This document shows positions 24,351 through 38,100 of a stretch of 64,000 nucleotides of DNA, one piece after another. A program made the translations under genes and the position numbers. Location: assembly GCA_026874595.1 (NCBI GenBank), contig CM049308.1:52897624-52961623 (forward strand), written 5' to 3'. Position 1 is the stretch's first letter. Every line of letters starts with the position of its first letter. The notes below the pieces were generated by a model, which was not told where the DNA came from, searched no databases, and saw nothing but the letters and a program-made list of their open reading frames with translations. This DNA comes from Sipunculus nudus (Eukaryota; Annelida; Sipuncula; Golfingiida; Sipunculidae).

Positions 24351-25626
24351 GACTAGATGACAAAAATGAACACAATAAAACTTGATAAAATGGTTTCTCT
24401 GTCAAAATATAGGTTCACCAGATAGTTTTAGTTTATGCAAATGCTCATGCAGTGATACTCTTATTTATTTGTTTAACTAGTGTTTTACATTAATACATCT
24501 GTTTGAATTTGCAACTTTCAGATTGGCGAGATTCAACTGCACAACAGTTGATTTTCTCTAGATATTTCACCTCCATCTGTTAGATTCATATCTTCGTTTC
24601 CCAGAATGATTGCATCATATAAATCCATGGCAATTGATTCCACTACTAAGGCCGACTTTCATGATCACATATTAGTATTTGTTAAAGTATATATTCGTAT
24701 TTCAACTATGCATGTTAATGTAATATGCATGAAAAATATCCAATGTGAATACATGAAACCCTGTAAATTACAGATAAGGGAGAAGGTATAGATGAGCTGA
24801 GATATGATAATACATGTCTTCTTTATTAACTAAATTAAAAGTTTATTTTCATATCAGAATTTAAAATCAGAATATAAATCCATTTCATTTTGAAATAAGA
24901 AAATAGGAAATGATATTTCTCAAAACAGGTTAAAATATTCAGATGAGCTAAAAATTAAATTCTATGAAAAGAACAGAAAAAAATGCAGGAGGCAATGAAG
25001 GATTGTAAACAAATCCTATATATAGTCAGCTTAAAGTCAACTGTTCTAAAAATTCAAAATATTGTTAACAGTTTGGAAAATGGTATTATTTAATCATTGG
25101 AATTATAAGATTTACCTTATTTATTAATAATAATATGCAATCCCTTTTCGCAGTCATTTGAATGATAACTAGTATTAAGTTTTGCCCTGTTAAATGGCAT
25201 TTATATTAATTATAACATTAATGCATGAGCTTCCTAAAACCAATAAGGCTATATTTTGACTCTGTGGTGGGATCTAAGATGTATGGTATCCTAGATTTGT
25301 GCAATATCTTTGTATCTACTCACTGGTGTTTTCTATACGAGGCTGGGCAGCTATCATAGATGGTTTCTTAACTGCTCAGCTAATACATTTGTGTAGGGTT
25401 TCCTTGTAGCTGTAGCTACTCAGTGGTAATTGCTACCCAAGGAGACCAATGATGTGTGGTATACTCTAGTCCCCTGCTAAACTAACACGAACATGGAGAC
25501 CTTCCCCGCTGCCTGAGGGCCCTAGTTGTACATGAAGGAAATATCTAATAACCCCAAACTCAGTGGTGAAACAATTGATCCAAAGGAGGATAAACATTAT
25601 TATGGTTACTCACCTCCCCATCAAAA

Positions 25627-25637
25627 TAATAATAATG

Positions 25638-25677
<40 letters not shown>

Positions 25678-25692
25678 TAATAATAATGATAG
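25627..25692. repeat. (AAT)n microsatellite
   Basis: AAT/ATA trinucleotide run with a few G and A interruptions. A second shorter array is at 25,849-25,880. Confidence 0.95.
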
Positions 25693-25848
25693 ATATATTT
25701 GCCTTCAGTTCCAGGAATTTGTTGCATTCAAGTTGTTGACTTACAATTCATTTCAAAAATAGCACGAAACGTATTTGACTATGCATGTAAGATTACCTTG
25801 TATATTCCTATAAATAAGCTGCAGATAAAACACAATTTAAAACATAAA

Positions 25849-25880
<32 letters not shown>

Positions 25881-26113
25881 GTATCAGTAGGAATATAGAA
25901 ACATGCATGGGGTTGTTTGAATACATCATTATTACTTCATCAGTCATAAGAAATGTAACAGTGAAAGATGTGTAGGTATACTGATAGAAACGTTCGGCTG
26001 AATACCTCAATAACAATTCCCTGAAGGAAAGAAATGCAGGACACCAGTCTGTTTATTATTCTTGGTCGTTCTTGGTTGCCTTTGACGGTCATTGGTTCTC
26101 TCAGCAACAAATC

Positions 26114-26144
26114 ATGGCGGAACAAGCAGGGATTGATGACAGTG
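26114..26144 (+). CDS. ZNRD2: ZNRD2 exon 1
   Basis: ATG GCG GAA CAA GCA GGG ATT GAT GAC AGT G|gtaaat encodes MAEQAGIDDS and one base of the next codon. The ATG has a favourable context (atcATGG). It fits the short acidic N-terminus of ZNRD2 and joins in frame to exon 2, giving D-Y-E-W. This exon is too short to stand as an ORF on its own; the call depends on the splice and frame match. Confidence 0.75.
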
Positions 26145-29100
26145 GTAAATATATTTAATTATGAAATTTAGCGTCCTTTCACCATAAACGATGTATAGGC
26201 AACTCAAGTTAAGGTTCTTGTTACATTCAAATTGGCTTGTTCAATAAATGACGCGAAATAACTTTTTTAACAGTTAAATTTGTCATGTACACATATTATC
26301 GCCCACACGTCGCATGGTTTGGGGACATATCGGCCGCCGGCGACCAGAGGCTGACGATGTCGGCCGCCAGCTCAAATGAGCCAGAGACTGTCACTGACTG
26401 TCTGGTCAAGGAGATTACAGACTGAAGTATCAAGTGAGAGTCTGGCCATGTCGAATGTTGCTGACGGGGGTCATAAAACTCGCTGCTCAGTGGCACACAG
26501 AGATGCCCTGATAAGCCTGGCGCTAACTGATATAGCGCAAGAGACCCCCCTTTGGCGTGACTTCGGAACAGCTTGTTAGTTCCCGGAGACCCCCAGTGTG
26601 AACTAACTAAATTTTTATAAATATTGTGACAAGGATGAGTAAGTTTCTCCCAAAATTTATCTCTGGGAGTATTTAATATAAATTTAAATAAGTTTGAACA
26701 CTATATTTTCATATGTGTGAAACTGTCGTTGCTAATGACGCCTGAGGTATAGCTTGGCTTCGGTAAATATGGGCGATAATAGGAGAACAACGCCCTCAGT
26801 GACAGAGCGGGCAATGGCTCACTGTTATCCTTCAAAATGAAAGTCATCCGGTCCTTAGCGTCAAAATCTTTTTTTTATCCATGGAATACTATAATACATT
26901 GCTAATTATAAATAAAAGTCAGAAGTGTGGGAACTGATGGAATTTTTTATAATTCCAAAGTTTTTCAGGGATATTAAGGTTTACACTTACCAGTTGTCCG
27001 TCATGATTCACGGCAGAAGTTGATGTAGGGTGACCGCATCTATCCTAAAATCGATCAAGTGATTCCTCAACACGAGACCTTTCTAGATATATTTGTTGCG
27101 CATAATTTTTGACAAAACAAACCATTTGTGCATTCATAATTCTGGTCAATGTTATTCCAGTGATTTACTGCTCAGTTACTGGATATATCGCTCTCCGCTT
27201 CAGCGAGCTACAGCAGACCGCAGAAGTAGTAGGCTCGCTTTGTCAAAGGCCGTGCCGCCGCTGCGCCTGACACTGGGCAATATTAGAGTTAATGGCGCAC
27301 AATAGAGTTAATGGGCTTATCATGTCTTAATTGCAATTAGCGCACGACTGACACTCGCGACCTGGCAGGGCTTCTGACAGTTGTTACTCCAGTCTGTAAA
27401 CTCCTTGGTCTGGTCAACCATATCGGCTGCGGCGTGAACTGGTGAGCACCATCTTGGCCACCGGGCCCCTCATCACCAAGTGACTACAAGCTTGTCAGTA
27501 AAAATTACTGATTTATGCTCTGTTGCCCTTCATCGCTGATAAAGAACTCAGGCTGATGGGTAAATTTCATTATCATTTTACGAAACTTTCATCGAACATG
27601 GAATTTTCAGTGATGCTTATATTTTATTTTTTTTCTGTCATTTCTATAACGACTAAAATATCACAGGTATAAATTTTTATTATCATGTTTATAACTTACA
27701 CATATATTTAAAACACCACCTCACAATTACTCGCTCGCTCCTTCAAACATAATCTAACAGGCTATCCTATATGCATCGCCCTTTACACACATTTGAAAAA
27801 CAAATGATAATCTTTTTAAAATGTGTACGTTGACGTTATATGCTGTCCTAAAAAATCATCACGGTATCAGAAAAAAACACCATTGTATCTTGCTGAAATC
27901 TGAGAGATACTATATGCATCTAAAAATAGTCAGGGCATTATTTTACATACAAATCATGATTTAAAAGACATGGTCCAGAATACTAATATATATCTATATT
28001 CTTTATATAATGGACAATCATTTTTAGATAGGGCATATTAAGGTTTACCCAATAACCAATGGTAAATCTGTTAATTTTGTCTCTGCGATAACTTGCCATG
28101 GCATTGATGGATTTTCATGAAACTAACTATAACTACCAATAGAGTATCTCACCCAATTTTGATTCTAAACAAATATCAGTGCATACATAATGAGGTCAAA
28201 GGTCACCAGGCTTCAGAGTGGGATTAATGTGATGACTTACCAGTATAAAAGATAGATTTTGATGAAACTTGAGAGAAATATTAATCAGTATAATATCTCA
28301 CCTAATTTTGATTCCTGCCAAAAACCATATGTAATGAGGTCCGAGGTCGCCAAACCTTTTTTGTCAGCATGGTAACTTACCCAAAAATTTGATGGATTTT
28401 CATTAAACTCATTCTGTATATTCACCAAGGGTTTCTCATCAATATTAAGGTCAGAGGTCACAAGACATACAATGGACAAATTATACACTCTTGCATTGAT
28501 CTTGTTTCTTCTAACAAGCAGTAGCAGTTTCAGCCTGAAGCCTGCATTCCCTGTACAGAGTACTAGCTGTTTTAGTTCATGTTAGTTTTCGTCTGTTTAG
28601 AGTGGTAACTGTTTCATATCTGTCTTTGTAGACTACGAGTGGCAGCCTCCATCTGAAGCAGAGATGAAGGTTATACAAGCAAGGAGGGATCGTAATGATA
28701 AGATCAGTAAACTGATGGGGGATTACTTGCTAAAAGGCTACAAAATGTTGGGAGCCACATGCCCTGAATGTACCGTGAGTATAGCACTGCTTTGATTTAT
28801 TTTGGGACATTAAGGACAAATAAAAAATATCACACATATCACACACCTTCAAGTAATTACTAGGGTTGTATCAATATACAATATTTTGATACACCATGCA
28901 TGCTGTATCATTGTATCAATGAAACACAAAAACAGCTCACAAAAGTCATACAACCCTAACTTAAATCTAAATCTGAGTCTTTTATAAAGTTTAAGCTGTT
29001 TGTGTATTTCATAGTTTGACATATTGTTGTATGCAGGGGTCGAAATCCTTAGGGGCCCGCAGGCCCGATGCCCGTGATTTACAGGCCGGGCCTGGTATTT

Positions 29101-32100
29101 TTCAAGTAAGCGAGCTTAACTCAGCGCTGTCACCCATCTGCCGCTTTGTTTTCGTCAGAAGTTTGACAGCACAGATCCTTTCTTGAATTTTTATTGGTTG
29201 CGGCCGTGCCCTGGCGATTTACAGGCCAGGCCTGGTATTTTTCAAGTAAGCGAGCCCGGGGGGCCTGTCCGAATCCGACCCCACAACAAAAGGAAACCCG
29301 CCCCTCAAGTGTCAACAAATACCACAGGACACTTGCGCCAGCTGACTGCCATCTCACGCTGTGAGCGCACGTGCTGATAAGCAGGCTTGAACCCGCATGA
29401 AATTGTACCTTTGAAGCGTAATTAACCCATCTAATCTTTATGAAGGTCCTTTTCCTTATTTGCAGCAGCTCATTAATACATTTCCTGTCTTCTTGTTTAA
29501 TCTGAGATGAAACTCAGCTCCGTCACCGCTCTGCCGCTTTGCTTTTGTCAGAAGTTTGACAGCACAGATCCTGCCCAACTTTCTTGAATTTTTATTGGTT
29601 GCGGCCGGGCCCAGGCCCCGAACATGCATAACTATTCGAGTGGTGTTAATATTGAGCTCGCTTTCAATAAAATGCATGTTACAGCATCATTCAGTGCTGG
29701 AGTATCGGCCCAATAAAACTTCAGGTTTTACCAATAATTTATGCTGTTTCCGCGCCATTTGCTCGGTGAATTCGGTGTACATACATGTACGTGCGTGCGA
29801 TTATTGATAGTTTAGTATATAAATTTGATTCACAATATTGTTTAGTATACAAGTTTGTGGCAGTTTCTGGAAGGCGCGAAACCTTCCAGCAAGAGGAGAC
29901 TTACGGACTCTGACAAAGACAAACGTGAGTGTGATCGTGTTTATGAGAAAGAGAAAAGAAAGAGGGAATTCCATAATGAATGGAAAGCAGGCCGACCGTG
30001 GTTGAGCTGGGACGAGGAGAAGAAATGTATGTTCTGTGATTACTGTCGGCAATATCCAAAATTTGTTGGATCTAACTGTAACTTTGTGTTAAGATGGAAG
30101 ATCGTGAAACTGTACGCTGTCAAGTTCCATGAACAGCAGAGTGGACATGTGAGGGCTGCTGAAACTGTTCAGGCAAAAGAGGCAGAGACCATTGTTGGAA
30201 GTGATGCTCACAGGTAAATATAAAACACATTTTTATAAAAACGTCCTTTTATTGAATATATAAATATATTAAAAGAAAAATTTTTGTTAAAAATAGAACT
30301 TTGTATATGTTAATGTGATTTATTATTTATTTTTAGCTCAGCTGACTATAAGTCATCTGAGCTATAGTCGTGGTCCATTGTCCGTCGTCTGTCTGTCCGT
30401 CCATCTGACCGGATGTCCGTCCGTAAGACTGGCACGTTTCGACACCGTTGGACCTATGAATCTGAAATTTTGCATACAGTTAGATGTCCCCAAAATCTCC
30501 TACCATGCCGAAAATTGAGTCAATAGGACTTCATTCCTTCGAGATATTAAGGAAAAACCTCAATTTTTTATTAGAAATCTATTTTCACACTTCAGGACTG
30601 CCTAATATCAAAACCACTCATCTGGTTTTTCTTTATATTTACCATAAAAATTCTTCTATATAGTTCCTATGTACATGCCAGATATTAAGTCAGTATTATA
30701 TAATTTAAAAAAGTTATGGGCCAAAACATAATGGACTTTGTAAAAAAATCAGGAAGATATTTGGTCACTTAAGACCAAAAGTGTTAAAGGTAGGGACTTT
30801 TTTCCAGCAATAAAACTTTAATTAATTAAAAATTTAATTGTATACCAAAAAGTAAATCAAAATCTGTTAAATTTTTTTAAATATTGGCAAAAATATTAAA
30901 TTTGTACCTCAAATTTCGCCCAACTTTGGCCACGGCACATTTTTTTAGCTCAGCTGACTTTCAGTCATGCTGGGCTACAGCGATGGATCTTTGTCCGGCG
31001 TCCTCCCAATGTGTGACTTGTCAGAAAACCATTATGTCTGCCAGGTAGCCATTTTAGAAATCCTTTTGCCAGGACAGTTTCTGTGATTTTTTTATGATGT
31101 TTGGTCCCTTTTAGAGGATGTTTGTTGTTCAATTTCCGACCTGTCAGAAATCCAATATGGCCACCTGGACGCCATCTTTAAATTCCTTTAGAACATATTA
31201 TCTCAAGAACTATTAAAGTGAATGCAGTGGGATGTTTATTAATGTTATCTTGCATTCGGTCAAAGATTTCTTAATAAATATGACCATCATTTATGAAAGC
31301 TCAGTACAGTTGGCTTGTATTGAATAAAAATTAATATGGAAGCACCCGTTTCACAATAATTGTAGTTTATGGAAGAGTTTTGTGGATACTATGTTTTCAG
31401 CCCGCCGCCGCCGCCGCGTAGGTGTCCGGAGAACTCCTCCGTAACCACTGTGTGGAATTTTACGAAACCCGGGATTATGTTCGGGTCACATGTGAACTGC
31501 TGCGCCCCGATTTCGTTTTGACCTCTGACCTTTCCTCTGCGCTCTGCGCCTGTTTGTGCGTCTGTTTCCACACATAAACCCACATATCTCGGGAACCGTT
31601 TGACCTATCAGGAAAATTTGTTTGCACAAATGTAGCCCTTGGAGAGCTTTATAACATACACAAAACCACCTGCAACCATGTTTGCACAGTGTCCATCTGT
31701 TCGTCTGCCTTGGGTTAAAATCACTCATATTTCTGCAGTGACTTGACTAATTCACCTGAAATTCAGCATGCGTATACATCCTGGATAGATTTTCTGATTT
31801 TATGACAGGTGGCGCCACCTACATTCACGTTTACGCTGCAGACATCCAAGCTCATTTCTCGGGAACCGTTTGACCGATCAGGAAAATTTTTTTTGTACAA
31901 ATGTAGCCCTTGGAGAGCTTTATAACATACACAAAAAATGGTGGCGCCACCTGCAACCATGTTTGCACAGTGTCCATCTGTTCGTCTGCCTTGGGTTAAA
32001 ATCACTCATATACATGTAGTGGTTTGACTTATCTGCCTTAAATTTTGCATATGTATGCAACTTGGACGGCTTTCTGGATTTTGTGGTAGGTGGCGCAACC

Positions 32101-35100
32101 TACATACACAATTTGGCTGCAGACATCCATGCTAATATGCAACACTTCACTCTATTTCCCCTTGCCACTCAATCCATGCCTGACTTCACCCGTTCCACTC
32201 TGATTTAGGCGGATACACGTAGTCGCTTGTCGACTACCCGTATTCTAGTTCTTGCATGGATTTCCTTGATCTTTTGCTATATTTTGATCTTATATGTGGC
32301 CTGTGTGGTATTCCTTTTGAGACTGACAGGTATCGAGCAAGCTGTGGGATTAGTTCCTGATAGCTCAACAACCACATTTTGCCTCAGACCATCATTCATC
32401 ATGTTTTAACCAGACATGTATGATAAGAATTTATGGCAATGTAGAAAGTTTAAACAAAATTGGTATATAGGTTCTGCAACAATTTTACTAGAAGTTGTGA
32501 AATGCAGCCCATGATGTCGCAAGTCATGCTTGGCAGCTGAGCCATGGGTCACTTGTTCCTGTAAGTACTGTGGATTTAATTTTCACAGCATGTATACATA
32601 AGGATTTAATCTGTTAAAATCTGAAATTTAAAAATAAAAGCTGCAAAATTAGGCTAGTTATTGAATTTTTTGGAGGCCATTGTTGTATTCCTTTACATTG
32701 TCAAGCAGTCCACTTTGATGACTGTAGGTCATTCAGTGCACATCTCTATGCTCCCCAGGCTGTTGGCATAATTTGAGATGTCCCAAAAATCTCCTACCAT
32801 ACCGAAAATTGGGTCATTAGGACTTCGTTCCTTCGAGATATTAAGGAAAAAAAACTCCATTTTCCATAAAAAAAGCCATTATTACACTTCAAGGCTGCCT
32901 AATATCAAAACCACTGATCTGTTTTTGATCATATTTAGTATTCACATTCTTTTATACATTTTCTATGAACATACCAAAAATTAGGTCAGTATTGGGTATT
33001 ATTTTGAAGTTATGGGCCAAAACATAATGCAATTTTTTAAAAAATCAGGAAATATATTTACTCACCTAACATGAGAATTGCTGAACCTAGAGACTTTTTT
33101 TCAGGAATATAACTTTATTTAATCAAGATTCAAATGTTTACCCAAAATTAGATCTAAATTTTGCAAATTTTTCAAGTTATTAGCATAAATAAAAAATCAA
33201 TACCTTAAATTTTGTCCAACTTTGGCACTGTTGATTTAATTTTCACAGTATATATACATAAGGACTTAATCTTTTTAAATCTGAAATTTCAAAGAAATTG
33301 ATTGGAAAGAATAGCTTTTATTCATGTTTTTATACACCATGTCAAGTGTTGTTTACATCTAGCCCACCTAGTAGTACCGCCTTCACTTGCATTATGTAAC
33401 CCACCCCAGGCAGCTTGCCTTGGGTCAGCCTGGCCACTACCAGCAGGCTACCTGCACTCCCCCCCCCCCCCCCCCCGATGGTGCATAAACTAGATGAATG
33501 TTATTATTTTCTGTATTTGATTCATTCTTATTCTAGGCTATGCTACATTTTAGTTTTTATATTGTACCACCAGGGTTACAATGATTAAAGTGTACATTTA
33601 ATTGTGTCCATAAAGTGGTGTATTGTTATGAAAGTGTGGATGTTCATGAGATAAGCAATTCCTTACTTCAGAAGAGTAAAAATTTCACCAGGTGTGAAAT
33701 TGACTATTAATTCCAGTAATAAATTAAAACTGGGATAGTAATTAGCACAATGATATTGTCTGTCCCTCATTCAACCAACAGTGTGTATACTTTATTTGAA
33801 AAGATGTTTTATTTTATCAAATTTACTTTTATTTTATTTTGGTGAATAAAATTAAGCATGTACTGAAAACTCCAATGTGCAAAACTTTTTAATAGTGATT
33901 CAAGGAATATTCTTGTAGATGCCATGTTGTGGCATTATTTTCTTTAAATTCAGTTTAAACATTTATGATTTAAAAATAATAAAATATATGTGTATGCATA
34001 ATATGACCCAATATGAGCTACACTCTGGATATATGATGATTGCAACTTTTGCAAAAATTCTAATATTTTAACTTATGGTTTCAGTTTTTTACTCTGTATA
34101 TATAATGATTGCAACTTTTGCAACAATTCTAATATTTTAACTTATATTTTCAGGTTTTTTTATTAAAAATTTATAAAACCTGTAAAATGATTCAGATAAA
34201 AACTTCTTAATAGAAAAAGTGGATATGCTTAAAAAAAATAGGATTATATGTAAACTTAAATGCATTATTCCCTTGAAAGTGAAATAAAGGTATTAGTCCA
34301 TTCTGTCCACTTGCCTGTCCATCTGTAAATTTTCATATGCATCACAGTATCTCAAAATTTTACTGTTTTTCTTCATGACAGTCTTGTCAGAGTATTAGTT
34401 TGCAATCATATATTTAGAACTTTACTATAAAGAAGTAGGAGGGCCCCTTTCCTCTTAGCTTTTCATATTCTTATATAAATGAAAAACATTACAATAGAAT
34501 ATTTCTACATCCACCTTCGTGCTGCCCTCACTTTTCCCTTCTCCGAACCCCATCCCAAGGTCAGCCTCAGTAAGCAAGAACAAGATGAATCAGATATATT
34601 CATACTTTAATATTTTGTATAACTATACGTCTATAGGTACCTATGTGCATGCCAGAAATTATGTCAATATTGTGTAATATGTAGACATAGTGGGCATCAC
34701 AATAATGTACCTTGTCAAGACCAAAGATATATTGTGTCATACAGTCACAAATAATTGAAATTCATAAATCACTTAATCAGCATAGTTAATCATAATATTA
34801 TATCTGTCAAATTGAAAGCTTGCAGACTACCATACACTTTAGAGCCTTATCATCATTCTACTACTGCTTATTACTGCTCTCATTGCATTCATATTTGCTC
34901 AAATATATCACAATTTTCAACCCCTCCTAAATAAATAAAAAATAAACCACTATATTTGACTCTATTAATCCATCAGTCAGGTAATTTTATTTATCATTTA
35001 CTCACATATTACATTACATTCCTTTATAATAGCCCAACATGTCCATGATATTTATAAGCTTTATCGACTCGATATAGTATCACAGTGGTGAAACATTTAT

Positions 35101-38100
35101 AGTACATTCACGATCAGCTGAGCACCATGACCCATGGGTCCCTTGTTTATATTTACTATTATTTTTTTCATGTGAATCAGGCCTTGCCTTTCGAGGCGAG
35201 TGATCGCTTCCGCGCGCCATGGCTCGCTTTAAACACACTTCAGGGGAGCTAATAATCACATGCCTGGCATTTTGGGCTTAGTTAAACTTGATTATTTTAG
35301 TCATTAGTATAATTGTTTGCAAATGCTTGCAAACGGACGCGATCGCACTTGCTCCCATGAATTCAAACTGAAAGCTAAATCCGCTAATGGTAATAAATGT
35401 AAAATGTCATCAGTGGTGCCAACTCATTACCCTCAACAGAACTGCAGCAAGATTCAGGTCTGTTAAAAGAATAAAAAAAAACCCCTGATATCCTGATTGA
35501 AATCATGTGAACAGCTATACACGGTGTATGCTAAATGGATCAGCCGGACCAGATCAGAGGAATATAGTTTCAAATCTCCGCTGAGAGTTTCTTTTTGACA
35601 CTTGCAAAAAAAAAATCCTTACTGTAATTGTCTGTGAATAATTACTTAAACGCGTGCTTCCGTTTCACATCTGCAGTTATAATTGATTAGTAGACGGTAT
35701 TTTCAGATGAAGACTGTAACTACAGGCATGGACAAATTTGACGAACGATCATTTCTTTCGCGTGTTGGTTACCCATACTACTTTTTGCACGAACGGCGCA
35801 AATTTTCTTGGCCTATGAAATTTAAATTGAGATTCATGGATATATGTTGCAGGAAATACAGCCTGAAAATAATTTTCTACTAGTCTATAGCGTGACGACT
35901 CTCCTGTTTAAGTCAACGTCATAACTGTCACCGTCCGTTTGTTTTAGCGAATTCTCTGCCAAGACGTTTCGCCATAAACTTTACAGCCCTTGTGACTTGA
36001 CCCGATTCTGATCTGAACAACGGCATATCATGAACAGGAGAGGAATTTTTAAACCATTTTGCAAAAAGTAGGATATTTAAGTGTAATCAAAGCAAAAGAA
36101 TCCATATTAATATTGCTATGTGAATTATAAAAAAGGCCTTTACAAAAATCAGGGGAAATCTTTTCATTTTCAAACTCAGTGCAACCTTTGTCTGTTTGCA
36201 GGTCCCTGAAGATGTTGGATAAGGCTGTTCTGGACAACATGTCCCCTCTGTTCAGGATCTGTCATGCCATGGCCCTCAGTGCCAGACCTTTCACAGATTT
36301 TGAATGGCAGTGTGACCTTGATGCAGCTAAGGGCATCTCAATTTCACCCCACTACAGGAATGACAAGTCTGCCAGGCAGTTCACAAAATACATAGCAGAG
36401 GTGGATCGGAGACAGCTTGAATGTGATCTAAGGAAGTGTAAGTTTGTTTGTGTAATGGTAGATGGTACCACAGATTCCAGTGTCAAAGAACAGGAATTAG
36501 TTTATGTGAGATTTGCTCAGAAAGGAATTGTCAATGTTAAATTTACTTCAATTGAAAACTGTGCGAAAGCTGATGCAGCAAACATCACAGCAGCAATCTT
36601 TGATTCCATGGAAATGGAATTGGACTTGTCAAGACTGAATTCATAAAGCGACTTGTAGGATTTGCCAGTGATGGCGCATCTGTGATGCAGGGCAAAAAAA
36701 ACAGGAGTATCCGTGAGGTAACGGGAGCATCAGCCACAGCTGCAGTCTGTTCACTGCATGGCTCATAGGCTTGAACTGGCGTACAAAGATGTACTCAAGA
36801 CTGTGCCAATCTTTAAAAGGATGGACTCATTGCTGCTTGGAATTTACCTGTTTTACCACAACAGTGCACTGAATCACAGCAACTTGGAGGAAGCCTTCAA
36901 AACAAAACCAGCAATGTGTGATGCCAACCAGGGTTGGAGGAACCAGATGGCTGGGACACTCAAAGCTTGCCCTTGAGAATTTGACAAGGGACTATCCAGC
37001 TTGTATGGAGCACTTCAAACAGGTAACCTGTTCAATTTAATTTCATGTTTAAAGGTAACTACCAATTACTTTAATTAGAAAGCAAAATAGCTGTCATTTA
37101 AATGAGAGATAAGTGATACAAGCTGACTGAATTTTCATAAATTATACCACATGTAATAATGAAATTAAATATACAACAAATGGCAGCGGCAGAACAAGTT
37201 GACTGGATCTAGCTCTTAATTTTTAGCTATCCCACCCTGATACCTCTGCCAACAAGGACGCCAAGGCCAAGGCTGCCAACTACAAGAAGAACCTTCACTC
37301 AAGGGACATGGTGCATTTCTTGCTGTTCATGCAAGATGTGGTATCGTGCCTGAACAAGTTCTCCCTGTTACTCCAGAGGACCACTGTGACACTGGCAGAG
37401 GCATATTAGGAGTACAAGATAACATGCTCTGCACAGGAGAAGTAAAAACAGAGTGGGTATCATATTTTGAAATTTGCTAATTTCTAAAAATGTAAAGGGA
37501 GGTTTTTTACAATAAGCTAATGCCTATGGTACCTCTTTGAAGTTTACACTGTTGTATAAAATAAGCAACTTTCTGTACACAGATAACTGACTAAATTTAA
37601 CAATGTAAATAACAACAAACATCAGATGTAGACTATAATCAAAGTTTCTAACATGTAAACATATCACAAAGTATTTTTATATTTGCAGGCCAGGTCCCAA
37701 TCTCCATAAAGTGCTAGGCAAAGACATCCACCAAGGGACTGATTTGGTGGGACCACTGAAGGTGTTCTGTTCGGCTAGAACAAGAGTGCTGGAGGGACTT
37801 CTGGACAGACTGGATGCCTGCTTTGATGACTTTAAGGAAGATGTGTTGCAAGCCACCTGCCTCACAAACCTAACTGAATGGCCAACAGAGGACATTCCTG
37901 CAGGTGCCTGGAATATTTTGATATATTTAGAACTGACTTGTGGAAAAGGAAAAAATGAGGATCAGACTTAAGTTTTGGAAAAGATTAGAAAATTTGCTGT
38001 TTTAATTGTCTTCTTGTATTTAAACCTTGTTATAAAAGCTGCTGTTTCAGAAAGAAGAACTACATTTGTTGACTTTTCATAAAATGTGAAAATTTGTTTT

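Larger units (their letters stand above)
20526..26113. other. intergenic region between gene 2 and ZNRD2
   Basis: AT-rich and without a convincing coding exon. It probably contains the promoters of gene 2 (minus) and of ZNRD2 (plus), in a head-to-head arrangement about 5.6 kb apart. It contains the poly-G/C MITE-like element at 22.66 kb, two (TA)n arrays and two (AAT)n arrays. Confidence 0.6.
30335..35145 (+). mobile_element. long non-autonomous repeat with AGCTCAGCTGA hairpin start (copy A, interrupted)
   Basis: Starts with AGCTCAGCTGAC-tataa-GTCATCTGAGCT, a near-perfect hairpin. Continues through GTCCGTCCGTC-rich sequence and a conserved body shared with 50.56-52.15 kb (ccttcgagatattaagg; gcccaactttggcca; ttgatttaatttt). 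Ends near CAGCTGAGCACCATGACCCATGGGTCCCTTG (35,115-35,145). It is interrupted at 30,946 by a second family member and resumes at about 32,565. It contains an internal duplication (30.46-30.95 versus 32.77-33.23 kb). No transposase ORF. Confidence 0.65.

Noticed and set aside
25526-25762. Poly-Asn ORF
   Set aside because: Translation of an (AAT)n microsatellite; surrounding residues do not suggest a protein.
31389-32005. Minus-strand ORFs with NRRTNRRRAQRKGQRSKRNRGA-like text, repeated at 56.6-57.1 kb
   Set aside because: They fall in the tandem body of the Helentron-like element and are shared between its copies because the DNA is repeated, not because of coding selection; several frames are open.
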